The notes: generated from the sequence alone by a model not told the origin. Shown: positions 1-8,965, numbered from the stretch's first letter. The stretch is 64,000 nt of DNA from DATJLY01 sp963773665 (GCA_963773665.1 CAVZBZ010000016.1:1-64000), one strand, 5' to 3'. Program-made: numbers and translations.

Positions 1-711
1 TGGCGCATGTTCTTCGTCGCAGTGCGCGGCGATCTTCGTTCCGTTCCGGTCAGCTTTCCGCTGCCGACGCATGGTCGCGCCGGCATCGGCGACCTAGTGC
101 CAAACCGAACGATTACGCGGGACGAGAGTGACGGTTTTCTCACAATCTGGGACGCGATTGGGGACCTCCCGGGCATAGCGAGTGGGGAAATTAAAACTGC
201 ATACGACCGCGCGCCCGAAACGCCATACCAGCATGCCATGCGGCGACGCGCTGGCTCCCAACTGCACAATCATTACGCGCCACGTCTATCCGACGTAAAT
301 CTACGGCGGATACGCCATCTGCGGCCGGGTCAGGATTGGCGCGACCTACCACGTTCGCTGCTGCCGGCCGGGATGCAGCGCGCGCTACTTAAAGACCATA
401 CGCGGCGTTTTAGACGGATGACGTGGGACGGCATAGCGCGCTGGATCATCACACGCTTTCGCGATCCCAAATCAGGCGAGTACATACACCCGGAGCAGAT
501 GCGGACCATTTCGATCCGTGAGGCGGCACGCATCCAATCGTTCCCCGATTGGTTCGCCTTCGAAGGTGGCTACACGGACCAATATGACCAAGTCGGCAAT
601 GCTGTTCCGCCGCTGCTGGCGAAAGCTGTGGGCATTGAGATTAGGTGCGTGATGGCCGGGGAGCGCGGACCAAACGTGCAAGTGAAATCGCGTTACAAGA
701 TCCCGGCGTGA
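1..711 (+). CDS. DNA (cytosine-5-)-methyltransferase, C-terminal part (5' end outside window)
   Basis: The frame is open from the first base, so the N-terminal half with the SAM site and the PC catalytic motif lies upstream of the window. What remains is the typical C-terminal third of a C5 methyltransferase. It begins with a strand reading FFVAVRGD, passes through a target-recognition region, and ends with motif IX (SIREAARIQSFPD) and motif X (QVGNAVPPLLAKAVG). It would methylate cytosine within a specific site. The NotI-like endonuclease starts 9 bp downstream on the same strand, so the two form a type II restriction-modification pair in which this enzyme protects host DNA. The family assignment is secure from motifs IX and X; the recognition sequence cannot be read from this part. 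Confidence 0.9.
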   Translation, partial: WRMFFVAVRGDLRSVPVSFPLPTHGRAGIGDLVPNRTITRDESDGFLTIWDAIGDLPGIASGEIKTAYDRAPETPYQHAMRRRAGSQLHNHYAPRLSDVNLRRIRHLRPGQDWRDLPRSLLPAGMQRALLKDHTRRFRRMTWDGIARWIITRFRDPKSGEYIHPEQMRTISIREAARIQSFPDWFAFEGGYTDQYDQVGNAVPPLLAKAVGIEIRCVMAGERGPNVQVKSRYKIPA

Positions 712-720
712 CGGCTGACC

Positions 721-1897
721 GTGGAGCAATCTCCGAACAGCCCAGGCGCCAAGGGCAACTTCGTCAGCGAATGGTTCGGGCACCGCGTATTTTCAACCGT
801 TCGTTCCGATGACGCGAGCGTTCAGGCGCAACAATTGGAGACGTGCCCATTTCTCAGCGCAGCGAAAGGGGCAACGAACCGTTGCATCAAAACTGAGAAG
901 TCGCGTGGCGTCTGCACTGTAAGCACGACCGCCGGAGGTGTGCGGCGCGATTGGCTTGTGTGTCCCTATCGCGCCCTCGATCCCGAGTTGCTGAATAGCA
1001 CGGTGCGGCGGCTTTTCGGGTTCGCGGAGACGCAAGCGGCGCTAATCACTCCCGCTGTCCGACTTGCCGCGCCCGAGATACGCGGCGATGTAACTGACCG
1101 GTTGCACACTGGGCATCGCGTTTTTCTCTATTTCGACGAAAAGCTCGGAGGCGAGCTATCAATACCCGGCACTGCACGGTCACCAGAATTTTCGTTTGAT
1201 GTAACCATTATCGAAATAGAGCTCTCGAACGGTGTCCCAAGTGTGGGCGGTTTGGCGTGTTAGAAATTCAGACGATGGATTTTCACGGTTCCTACGGTAA
1301 TGCCGTTAGGAACCTGAAGGACACGCTCCGAATGTTTCCAGAGCGATTTGGCGCAACGGTCCAAGCGAACCAACGACTGCTCTCTGAAAAGATGGAAGGC
1401 CCGAACATCGCCAACGTGTTCAAGCGTACTTTCTACCAGATGATGTTCAAGTTCCAAACTGGCCGCAGCGAGCGATGTGCAGGCTGTGCACTAGCGATCC
1501 CGCAATCGGTTTGGGACAGTTGGAAGCCTCACCTCGGCGATCCGATCCTGACGCCGCAAGGCGATGGAACGATGAACCTATTTAAGCCCGGTCAGCAACG
1601 TCCCGCGCGTGTGCCCGCCTGGGTCTATGTCTTCGATCTGAACGCCGATGCTCCGAAACACAGAGTCCCATCGAAGTCAAAGCGATCATTGCGACGGATG
1701 CGCCTTCGTTTTCGTATTACGCGCTCGATGTTGCGCCTGATGCCGCATTGAGCAACATCACCACTGAAAACGGAATGATTCCGCTTCTTGCAAAGCGCCT
1801 ATCAAAACTGTGGCCTGAACTTGCAAACACCATTGTGATCGAGGGAGTGGATGCGCTCGCGCCGCGACGCAGGCGGCGATTGAAGGGCATCGAATAG
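721..1897 (+). pseudogene. NotI-family type II restriction endonuclease, broken by two indels
   Basis: GTG start 9 bp after the methyltransferase. Reading across two frame changes gives about 390 residues, close to NotI itself. The first part has EWFGHRVF and four cysteines (C42, C55, C65, C81) matching the metal-binding Cys4 site of NotI. The catalytic core follows the NotI pattern of an Asp in SFDVTIIEI and then the E-x-Q pair in VLEIQTMDFHGSY, a variant of PD-(D/E)XK. The segment GPNIANVFKRTFYQMMFKFQ is also family-typical. The frame breaks near 1230 (the protein resumes as CPKCGRFGV) and near 1664 (it resumes as SPIEVKAIIATDAPSF) and ends at TAG 1895-1897. Each break fits one missing base. 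Either the enzyme is dead while its methylase persists, or these are sequencing errors like those elsewhere in the window. Confidence 0.82.
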
Positions 1898-1946
1898 ACG
1901 GCCGGTAGTCCTCGCCTCAGTCATATGCGACTACGGAGCGTGCTGC

Positions 1947-2753
1947 ATGAAGGTGCCAGCCAGGGTTTTCCCGGAAGACCAAATGCGCGCGATTGCGCAA
2001 GCGCTCGGCGATACAGAGAATCAACTCACCAATTCTGAAATCGACGACCTTTTGCAGTGCTGCCGGGTGCCAGACGAGGTGGGGCACGGAACTAAGTGGA
2101 AGCAGATCCACTATAGTCTGTGGAACCATCAAGTGCGGGCGGGCACTCGCGCAAACGCGCTGGAATTTATACGACAAGCTATGAAGCCGGCGAGGCACAT
2201 TCGTCTACCGCAGCAATTCGAGCGTATGCGTGTCAATGTCAATACGGCGCTCTCGTTCGCGGGCCTTTGGGTTGATGAGGCTGGGAGCCTAATTCAAGGT
2301 GAGACGGCCACGACGTTGCCTGAAGCTGAGCGGCGGGCACGGGAACTGCGCAGCGATCTAGAAGTGCGCCGCATTCACCCGGACGTACTGCGCTTCTGCC
2401 GAGCGGAGCTATTGGATGACAATTATTTTCATGCAGTTCAGGAGGCGACAAAGAGTGTTTTTGACAAGCTGCGAACAATGACGGGGCGCACCGATGATGG
2501 TGCCACCTTAGTTGACGCAGCGCTTGGAAGGGGCATGCCTCTGCTCGCGATCAACGCTCTCGCCACAGAGAGTGAGCATTCCGAGCAACGGGGGCTTGCG
2601 AACTTGATTAAGGGTGCTTACGGGATGTTCCGAAATACAACCGCTCATGAGGCGCGTATCAGATGGAACATGAGCAAGGATGATGCCGAAGACCTGTTGT
2701 CACTTGTCTCGCTCATTCACCGACGTTTGGATGGTGCTCGTACAACAACCTAG
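1947..2753 (+). CDS. TIGR02391 family protein (Hypoth_Ymh)
   Basis: This 268-residue protein has no signal peptide or membrane segment. The C-terminal half, from about residue 150 (YFHAVQEATKSVFDKLR, then GLANLIKGAYGMFRNTTAHE and RIRW), matches the TIGR02391/Hypoth_Ymh domain, common in phage, plasmid and defence-island proteins. The N-terminal half, with a histidine-containing helix (RVPDEVGHGTKWKQIHYSLW), is not recognised. The biochemical role of this family is not established. It follows the restriction endonuclease by 49 bp on the same strand, so it probably belongs to the island's defence cargo. The family call is fairly secure; the function is unknown. Confidence 0.7.
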   Translation: MKVPARVFPEDQMRAIAQALGDTENQLTNSEIDDLLQCCRVPDEVGHGTKWKQIHYSLWNHQVRAGTRANALEFIRQAMKPARHIRLPQQFERMRVNVNTALSFAGLWVDEAGSLIQGETATTLPEAERRARELRSDLEVRRIHPDVLRFCRAELLDDNYFHAVQEATKSVFDKLRTMTGRTDDGATLVDAALGRGMPLLAINALATESEHSEQRGLANLIKGAYGMFRNTTAHEARIRWNMSKDDAEDLLSLVSLIHRRLDGARTTT

Positions 2754-2889
2754 ACCAGCGGCCTAACCATGTTCCGCATCGCGAGCAAAAGAGAAATTGC
2801 GCAAGCTCGGGTGGTATGGTCGCACATATCCGCGTCAAGGCCGGGCCGAAAGCGTCATGACGCAACCAGGACTGACGGGCCGGAGCGTG

Positions 2890-3612
2890 CTACCCGCTGG
2901 TGTGGATTGGCTCGACCGACACGCTTAAGGTATAGCGCAGCAGCGAGACACCCGAGGTGCGCCTCACGGCGAGCATCAAGTCCTCTGAGATTTCGCTCGC
3001 GACGATGATGCCGCGGCACTGCCGACCTTTGCCCAGGTGCTGATCGACCCAGCCCATGTAGTAGAGGAGTTGGCCGAGCGCTTTGTTTCGTCCGCGGTTC
3101 ACCTTAAGCTCGACGACGACGTATCGGCCCTCGCGGTCGAGCGCTAACAGATCGATCCGTCCGTGATCGACGGTAAACTCCACCCCGTTCTTTTCGCCCG
3201 CTTGATACAGGTGCAGCCCCGGTTCGAGCGTCTCGGGCCTCTTTGCTAGGAAGTCGCGCAGGTGAGCCTCCAAGGCGAACTCTTGGGCCGCCGCCTCCTC
3301 CTCCTCTTCGAGCTCGGTGCCGCTGTTCCCAAGCCATTCGTCGTATTGCTCTTAGACTCTGAGATACCACTTCCGCAGCCGCTCCCCCTTCGGAGTGTTT
3401 CCGTTGGTCCAGTACTTCGCCTTGAACTCCTCGAATAGACCGCGCTTCTCAAATAGATCGATGAGGTAGCCCCGGCGCACGGAGGACGTGGTCTTGCGTT
3501 CCCATTCGACATCCATCGTGCGGATATCTTCGACCTCCTGCTTTAGCCCGTTTGCGGCGCCAAACTCGTAGGCCGCAAGCGTTGAAAGGGCGGTGGTCTG
3601 CGCTTCCTCCAT
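2890..3612 (-). pseudogene. NucS/DUF91-like PD-(D/E)XK nuclease domain protein with an in-frame stop
   Basis: One continuous frame of about 240 codons on the minus strand is interrupted by a single TAA at 3354-3352. It reads WYLRV, stop, then EQYDEWLGNSGTELEEEEE in the same frame. The first 86 residues (MEEAQTTALSTLAAYEFG) resemble a helical DNA-binding or wing domain. The second part starts LEAHLRDFLAKRPETLEPGL and carries the nuclease core VDHGRIDLLALD and VVVELKVNRGR (D and E-x-K) followed by ALGQLLYYMGWV, as in NucS C-terminal and DUF91 proteins. A point mutation rather than an indel would explain the stop. The C-terminal half could also be made separately from ATG 3273. It sits between the R-M genes and the integrase. 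Confidence 0.72.
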
Positions 3613-3713
3613 GACTAGCCTCCGATGTCCGTGCCGGTCTGACGCTGTGACGTTCAGCGGCGTTATCGCTGAGAGACCTATACCTACAATCGGGACTGGA
3701 CGCCTTTCAAATT

Positions 3714-4958
3714 CTATGCGGCGTGTTTCTCGCGGCGCTGCGCCGCGCGCTTACGCTTCGGCTTCGTCGGCAATGTGACGTATTGGGCCGTCTTGCCCTC
3801 CATCGCGCTCGCGATGCGGTTTTCCACTTTGTCCGATAGCGCGCGAAGCGGATGAGCGTCACGGTTTACATAGCGCCCGGTCATTGCGAGCGTCTTGTGG
3901 CCTAGCTTATCTCGAACCAGGAAGGCGTTGGCGCCGGTCTGACCCGCATACGTGCCTACTGTATGCCGTAGATCATGCAAGCGGGCATCCGCCAAGTTCG
4001 CACGCTCGCGGATGCCTTGCCATGCATGCTCTAACGCGGTTGCGGTTAAAGGTTTTGCGGGATCGGACACCCGGAACACCCATCCTGAAGCCGGATCGGG
4101 ACGCGTCGTTTGAAGGAGTGCTACGGCCTTGGCGCCGATGGCGTGAGAACGGGCGCCCGTCTTTGCATCGGGAAGCCTCAAGATGGCCTCCTTCAGGTCT
4201 ACATGCTCCCAGCGCAGCGATAACGCTTCGCCCAAGCGGCAGCCGCTCAATGCGAGGAACCGAACCGCATTCGTTATAGCGAGTGGCGACGTGCCTTCGT
4301 TGTCCGCGCGCGTGAGTTCCTGGCCGAGACTGGCGAGTTCTGCATCCGATAGAAATCGCTCGCGCTTCACTTCGGCGTAGCGCCTGATGCCGTGACACGG
4401 GTTGCTGCGCTCGGCGCGCAGGCCCCATGTTTCCGCCAGCGACAGCATTTTTGAAAGTACCGCTATCGCTAGGTTCGCTTGGCGCGGCGTCCCGGCCATT
4501 GCACGGTGCATCTTCGATACATCCTCGCGCGTCACGCTTTCGACGGCGAGTGTGCCGAGCCGAGGTTGAATGACTTTCTCGACCAGCCGGCGAAACTCTT
4601 TAATCGTGCTCGGCTTGTTGTGAACCTCGACGTGCTCGGAAAGATATTTCTTGGAAAGCTCCGTCACGGTTGGAGCCTTCAACGCGCGCCGGCGCTCGGC
4701 AGCTGGATCGCGCTTCTCCCTCTTGACTGCCGCGAGCATGCTCTTTGCCTCAGTCCGAGCCTCGTCGGGTGTCAGTACACCATGCCGCGCTATCGTGTAG
4801 CGCCGCGATCGGCGGCCGATGCGATACTGCACCAAATACGATTTCGCGCCGCTGGGTTTGACGCGAAGACCGAAGCCCGGTAGTTCGTCATCCCAAATGA
4901 TCCGATCTTCTGCTTCTGGCTTTGCGGCGCGTACCGTGCGAATGGTGAGCCTGGACAT
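3714..4958 (-). CDS. Tyrosine-recombinase integrase of the genomic island
   Basis: This is a site-specific recombinase that would excise or integrate the island. I chose ATG 4958 (MSRLTIRTVRAAKPEAEDRI, 414 residues), which has GGGAG upstream; the frame is open further to 5036 but that part looks non-coding. It has an N-terminal Arm/DUF4102-type DNA-binding domain (WDDELPGFGLRV, SYLVQYRIGRRSRR), a SAM-like core-binding domain, and a catalytic domain with all key residues visible: Arg in GCRLGEALSLRW, Lys in DAKTGARS, HxxR in HDLRHT, His in LGHKTLAMTG and Tyr in RYVN. It lies about 200 bp from the tRNA-Leu fragment and reads away from it, the usual layout for an integrase beside its attachment site. 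It looks intact. Confidence 0.93.
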   Translation of the reverse strand: MSRLTIRTVRAAKPEAEDRIIWDDELPGFGLRVKPSGAKSYLVQYRIGRRSRRYTIARHGVLTPDEARTEAKSMLAAVKREKRDPAAERRRALKAPTVTELSKKYLSEHVEVHNKPSTIKEFRRLVEKVIQPRLGTLAVESVTREDVSKMHRAMAGTPRQANLAIAVLSKMLSLAETWGLRAERSNPCHGIRRYAEVKRERFLSDAELASLGQELTRADNEGTSPLAITNAVRFLALSGCRLGEALSLRWEHVDLKEAILRLPDAKTGARSHAIGAKAVALLQTTRPDPASGWVFRVSDPAKPLTATALEHAWQGIRERANLADARLHDLRHTVGTYAGQTGANAFLVRDKLGHKTLAMTGRYVNRDAHPLRALSDKVENRIASAMEGKTAQYVTLPTKPKRKRAAQRREKHAA

Positions 4959-5164
4959 GCTTGCGTCTCCCATCGCGCTCGGGCTTCCCCACGTAACCCC
5001 CCTGATTGCGTCTCCGGGTAAGCATGGGGTAAGCACGGAGCATCGATTGATGGAGAATCATGCCGTAATTCGTACGCGAACACAATGCAAGAAGTGCCCG
5101 TGACTCAGGGGCTTCTCGCACCTTGACGTAGGTAGGAGTAGATGGAAGGATTCGGCCCGGAAGG

Positions 5165-5221
5165 GACTCAAAATCTGTTGCTCGCAAGGGCGTGGGGGTT
5201 CAAGTCCCTCCAGGGGCACCA
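5165..5221 (+). other. attR-like 3' fragment of a tRNA-Leu(CAA) gene
   Basis: This holds an anticodon loop (CTCAAAA), a variable arm (TGCTCGCAAGGGC), a T arm (GGGGGTTCAAGTCCCTC) and a 3' acceptor strand ending in GGGGCACCA. The upstream bases supply no matching acceptor strand (GCCCC) or D arm. The 5' side of the anticodon stem (GGGA) cannot pair with TCTG, so this is not a working tRNA gene. It is what remains at the far end of an element integrated in a tRNA 3' end. With this orientation the element lies to the left and the intact tRNA-Leu should be left of the window. The rest of the 4959-5288 gap shows no other gene. Confidence 0.75.
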
Positions 5222-5288
5222 CGGCCGGACGGCCACTGAGACGAATGAAGATGCTTGCCCAACTTTCGAAACTTAATTCCCGTAGCGC

Positions 5289-5861
5289 ATGACCCTAAGG
5301 GCAACCATCGAAGTCATCACGAAGCTGGCGGACCAAGGCGTCATTCAACGCTACGCGATCGCTGGTGCTGTTGCCGCGTTAAACTACATCGAACCGACGC
5401 TGACGGAAGATCTCGATATTCTTGTCTCAGACTGCGCATTTCGAAAGCCATTCGTCAGGGCTTCTTCTGCTCACGCCGATAGAGGCGGCATTAGGCAAGA
5501 TGGGCTACACGGAGCGGACCGCCGTTGGACTCATGATCGAAGGGTGGCCGGTTCAGTTCCTGCCGGTGTCATCGGCTCTCGATGAGGAGGCCTTGGAGCA
5601 GGCGATCGAACTCGATATCGATGACACGGGCACGTCTCCCGTGAAGGCTCGTTGTTTGCGGGCCGAGTACTTGGTAGCTACCGCCGCAAAGGTCGGGCGT
5701 CTGAAGGATTTAGCTAGAATTCTAGAATTGAAGCCTTTCTAGCGCAGGATGCGGTCGATCTGCCGGCTCTTGAAAGCATTTTGAAAAGGCACAATCTGCA
5801 GAGCGCTTGGAAGAATTTCTGCGCCAAAGCTGGCATCAAGGATCCGTTGGAAGTAGCATAA
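5289..5861 (+). pseudogene. AbiEii-like nucleotidyltransferase, broken by two indels
   Basis: Reassembled across two frame changes it is about 190 residues. The N-terminal part reads RYAIAGAVAALNYIEPTLTEDLDILVS, the nucleotidyltransferase core with the GA(V/A) loop and the D-x-D pair (EDLDIL). After a break near 5430 it continues FESHSSGLLLLTPIEAALGKMGY, then IEGWPVQFLPVSSALDEEALEQA and LRAEYLVATAAKVGRLKDLARIL. A second break near 5728 leads to EAFLAQDAVDLPALESILKRHNL and TAA 5859-5861. Such proteins occur as the transferase half of two-gene stress or defence modules, with the small downstream gene as candidate partner. The function is inferred from the fold only. Confidence 0.65.
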
Positions 5862-5866
5862 AGTCT

Positions 5867-6067
5867 ATGAACGACGCGCGGTCACATTACGCAGACATTT
5901 CCGGCGTCCTTGCTCGCAAGGCCGAAGGGCGGCGTCAACGCGCGCAGCTAAGCTTTGCTGAAAAGCTCGTCCTTCTCGATCAATTGAGAGAACGAGTGAA
6001 GCCAATCGTTCGAACTCGTGAAACACGCAGGCAACGAGAGCGTCAGGTCAGATCGCAACATGCCTGA
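5867..6067 (+). CDS. Small basic protein, candidate partner of the upstream nucleotidyltransferase
   Basis: 66 residues starting at ATG 5867, 5 bp after the nucleotidyltransferase stop, so probably co-transcribed. The frame is open further upstream, but that part overlaps the transferase. The sequence (MNDARSHYADISGVLARKAE, then SFAEKLVLLDQLRERVKPIV) is helical, ends in an Arg-rich tail, and has no cysteine pair, signal or membrane segment. I do not recognise a named family. Its position suggests it is the second component of the transferase module. Confidence 0.5.
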   Translation: MNDARSHYADISGVLARKAEGRRQRAQLSFAEKLVLLDQLRERVKPIVRTRETRRQRERQVRSQHA

Positions 6068-6107
6068 GCGAGCGGAGCCCCTGCGTTTTGACGAAGAGGA
6101 GGAGTGC

Positions 6108-6308
6108 ATGCCCGAAATCATCGTCTATGCCGTCGAGGGACGCTCGCTCGAGCAGAAGAAGGGGCTGGTGAAGGACATCACCGCTGCCGTCATGAAGAAT
6201 TTCGAGGTCGAGGCCGATGCCGTGACGGTGCAGATCGTCCAGGCGCCGAAGACCGACAAGGCGAAGGGCGGCGTCTTGTTCAGCGAGCGCCCGCCGGCGA
6301 AGCGATAG
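6108..6308 (+). CDS. 4-oxalocrotonate tautomerase family protein
   Basis: 66 residues, the normal size for this family. ATG 6108 is set by a GAGGAGG ribosome site 7 bp upstream and by the Pro directly after Met (MPEIIVYAVEGRSLEQKKGL), which becomes the catalytic N-terminal proline once Met is removed. The later segment VTVQIVQAPKTDKAKGGVLFS is typical. Members interconvert keto and enol forms of small acids in aromatic catabolism; the true substrate here is unknown. It converges with the dehydrogenase that ends at 6330. Confidence 0.88.
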   Translation: MPEIIVYAVEGRSLEQKKGLVKDITAAVMKNFEVEADAVTVQIVQAPKTDKAKGGVLFSERPPAKR

Positions 6309-6329
6309 CCGGGCCGCGTCCGGCGCCGC

Positions 6330-7631
6330 TTATTGCGCGGCGCGGCTCGCGCCGTCATAGGCGACGCGCCACACCGTGCCCGAGCCGTCGTCGCTCACCA
6401 GGAGCGATCCGTCCGCCGCGACGACGATGCCGACGGGCCGGCCCCACACATCGCCGTCGCCCGCAACGAACCCGGTCATGAAATCCTGATAGGCGCCGGT
6501 CGGCTTGCCGCCCTGCACCGGGACGAGTGCCACCTCGTAGCCGGTGCGCTGGCTGCGGTTCCACGAGCCGTGCAGCGCCACGAACGCGTCGCCGCGATAG
6601 GATTGCGGGAACTGCGATCCCGTGTAGAAGGCAAGGCCCAAGGGCGCCGAATGCGGCTGCAGCAGCACGTCCGGCACGGCGACTTTGCCCTTCAGCTCGT
6701 CGTGCTCGCCCTTGTGCCGCGGGTCCTGGTTGCCGCCGGTATAGAACCACGGCCAGCCATAGAAGCCGCCCGGCCTGACGCGCGTCACGTAATCGGGCGG
6801 CAGATTGTCGCCGAGCCCGTCGCGCTCGTTGGTCGTGGTCCACAGCTCGCCGGTGCCGGGATAGAACGCGATCGTCACCGGATTGCGGATGCCCGAGGCA
6901 TAGATGCGCATGTCGTGCCCGTCGGGATCGTAGTCGAGGATGTCGGCGCGGCGCGCTTCCTTCGCCATGCCGCCCTCGCCGTCATTGTCGCCCGATCCGA
7001 CGGCGAGCAGCATGCGCGTGCCGTCGGGCGAGAACGCGATGTCGCGCGTCCAGTGATGGCCCACCGGCACGTCCGGCACGATCACTTGCGCCGCACCCGA
7101 AGCGGCAAGGTCGCCCGCGCGATAGGGATAGCGCAGCACCTGGCCTTCGCTCGCGACATAGACGAAGCGCGGCGCCGGGCCCGGCGGATAGAACGCGATG
7201 CCGTACGGCCGGTATTCGAGATCCGATGCGAAGACCGAGACCTGGACCGGCGCGCCGGCGCCCGGCTGATGCAGCACGAGGATGCGCTTCCTGCCGCTCT
7301 CGGCGAGGAAAATGTCGCCGTTGGGCGCGAGCTTCATCTGGCGCGGCTCGTCGAAGCCGGTGGCGTAGGGCGCCACCGAAAATCCCGGCGGCAGCTTCAG
7401 CGCGGCGTCCGCCGGCTTGCGCACGAGGCGCGGGAAATTGCCGGAGGAGCCGGTCGCATAGGGCGGCGGCAAATCCTGCGGCCGGATGAGGCGCTCGACC
7501 CCCGGCGCCTCCGTGGTCCAGTCGCCGAACGATGCTGCGCCGGTGCGCACCGGACTGTTTTCGTCGGCGGCGCGCGGCGATGAAACGGCGATGGCGAGCG
7601 TGAGAGAAGCTAGCGCCACGGAAATCCGCAT
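6330..7631 (-). CDS. Sorbosone dehydrogenase family protein (PQQ-type beta-propeller, exported)
   Basis: ATG 7631 has GGAGGA just upstream and gives 433 residues with a signal peptide (MRISVALASLTLAIAVSSPRA, cleaved near AA-DE); the open frame to 7688 is not needed. The mature part is a beta-propeller of the glucose/sorbosone dehydrogenase family. The blades include LPPGFSVAPYATGFDEPRQM, DIFLAESGRKRILVL, GHHWTRDIAFSPDGTRML, NPVTIAFYPGTGELW, GGFYGWPWFYTG and GDAFVALHGSWNRS. Enzymes of this kind oxidise sugars or aldehydes in the periplasm, usually with PQQ and calcium. No PQQ synthesis genes are in the window. It is transcribed divergently from the hydrolase at 7709. Confidence 0.85.
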   Translation of the reverse strand: MRISVALASLTLAIAVSSPRAADENSPVRTGAASFGDWTTEAPGVERLIRPQDLPPPYATGSSGNFPRLVRKPADAALKLPPGFSVAPYATGFDEPRQMKLAPNGDIFLAESGRKRILVLHQPGAGAPVQVSVFASDLEYRPYGIAFYPPGPAPRFVYVASEGQVLRYPYRAGDLAASGAAQVIVPDVPVGHHWTRDIAFSPDGTRMLLAVGSGDNDGEGGMAKEARRADILDYDPDGHDMRIYASGIRNPVTIAFYPGTGELWTTTNERDGLGDNLPPDYVTRVRPGGFYGWPWFYTGGNQDPRHKGEHDELKGKVAVPDVLLQPHSAPLGLAFYTGSQFPQSYRGDAFVALHGSWNRSQRTGYEVALVPVQGGKPTGAYQDFMTGFVAGDGDVWGRPVGIVVAADGSLLVSDDGSGTVWRVAYDGASRAAQ

Positions 7632-7708
7632 CCCATCCTCCTCCTGGCCCCCACGCGTCCTCTCGGGCAGAATGGCCCTAACTGTCAAATCACGAATGGA
7701 GGAACCGA

Positions 7709-8965
7709 ATGGACAGGCAACCGCCGCAACCCGTGGTCGAACACCGCGGCGCCCCGCGCGTCAAGCGCTTCGAGGAGCAGCGCTGGCTTCTCGACAACAT
7801 CATCCGCGCCAACGGCATCGACTGGGATCAGCCGCGCTCGCTTTATCTCTCGGGGCCGTGCGGCGTCGAGGCGGGCGCCGATTTCGCGGCGATCCGCATG
7901 CGCGTGCAGAAGATGGCCGATATCGGCCCCGCCTTCGAGACGACGGCGAAGCGCCGCGAAGGCAAGGCGCGCGAGGCCGAGAGCGCCGGCAACCGCGTCA
8001 CCGCGCGCGACAATTATTTCATGGCGGCCATTCATTGGGGCGCCGCGCAATGGCCCTATGACGAGAACGACGAGACCAACATCGCCTACAACCGGAAGAA
8101 GCGCGAATGCTACCTGGCCTATGCGCGGCTCGCCGACCACAAGGTCGAGGCGGTGTGGCTGCCGTTCAAGGACAGCGCGCTGCCGGCGTGGTTCCACCTG
8201 CCGCCGGGCTATGCCGGCGGAAAAATTCCAGTGGCGATCGTCATTCCCGGCATGGACAGCTACAAGGAAGTGTCGGTGGCGCTCTACGGCGACCGCTGGC
8301 TCAACCGCGGCATCGCGGTTTTGGCGATCGACGGGCCGGGCCAGTACGAGGCGCCGATGGTCGGCGTCAATGTCAGCATGGAGAACTGGCTCGCCACCGG
8401 AAAGATCGCGGTCGACTGGCTGGTGCAGCGGCCCGAGATCGATGCCGACCGGATCGGCGTCACCGGCACGAGCTTCGGCTCGTTCTTCGGCACGCTGGTC
8501 GCGGCGTCGGAGCCGCGCATCCGTGCCTGCGCCGTCATCTCCACATGTCTCGAGCCCGGCTGCCACACCATCTTCGAGGAAGCGTCGCCCACCTTCAAAA
8601 AGCGCTTCATGTACATGTCGGGCTTCACCGACGAAAAGAAGTTCGACGAATTCTGCACGACGCTGACCTGGGAAGGGCACATCGAAAAAATCCGCTGTCC
8701 CTATCTGTGCGTCGCCGGCGAGGCCGAGGAACTGTCGCCCTTGGAACATGCCGAGCGCCTGGTGCGGCAATTGAAAGGCCCGAAGCAATTGGTGGTCTAT
8801 CAGGATTCGCGCCACTCGGTCGGCAACGTGCCGGCGGCGAATCTGGGCCCGTTCCCGCCGATCCTCGTCGCCGACTGGCTCGCCGCCCGCCTCGACCGCA
8901 AGCCGTTCGCGAGCGAGCGCTGGTACGTGCAGGCCAACGGCCAAATCCAGAAGACGGCGTATTAG
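7709..8965 (+). CDS. Alpha/beta hydrolase of the FrsA / dihydroxypseudooxynicotine-hydrolase type
   Basis: 418 residues with a long helical N-terminal cap (about residues 1-165, including a Trp/Tyr-rich helix around NNYFMAAIHWGAAQWPYDEN-like sequence) before the hydrolase core. The core has PVAIVIPGMDSYKE, the nucleophile elbow GTSFGS near residue 255, an acid loop in GEAEELSPLEHA, and a catalytic His in YQDSRHSVGNV. It is probably a cytosolic hydrolase of carbon-carbon or ester bonds; the substrate is unknown. It is divergent from the sorbosone-dehydrogenase-like gene, and its 3' end is 11 bp before the IS630 copy. Confidence 0.82.
   Translation: MDRQPPQPVVEHRGAPRVKRFEEQRWLLDNIIRANGIDWDQPRSLYLSGPCGVEAGADFAAIRMRVQKMADIGPAFETTAKRREGKAREAESAGNRVTARDNYFMAAIHWGAAQWPYDENDETNIAYNRKKRECYLAYARLADHKVEAVWLPFKDSALPAWFHLPPGYAGGKIPVAIVIPGMDSYKEVSVALYGDRWLNRGIAVLAIDGPGQYEAPMVGVNVSMENWLATGKIAVDWLVQRPEIDADRIGVTGTSFGSFFGTLVAASEPRIRACAVISTCLEPGCHTIFEEASPTFKKRFMYMSGFTDEKKFDEFCTTLTWEGHIEKIRCPYLCVAGEAEELSPLEHAERLVRQLKGPKQLVVYQDSRHSVGNVPAANLGPFPPILVADWLAARLDRKPFASERWYVQANGQIQKTAY

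Noticed and set aside
5125..5221. An intact tRNA-Leu gene.
   Set aside because: No 5' acceptor strand or D arm, and the 5' side of the anticodon stem cannot pair with the 3' side; only the 3' half is present.
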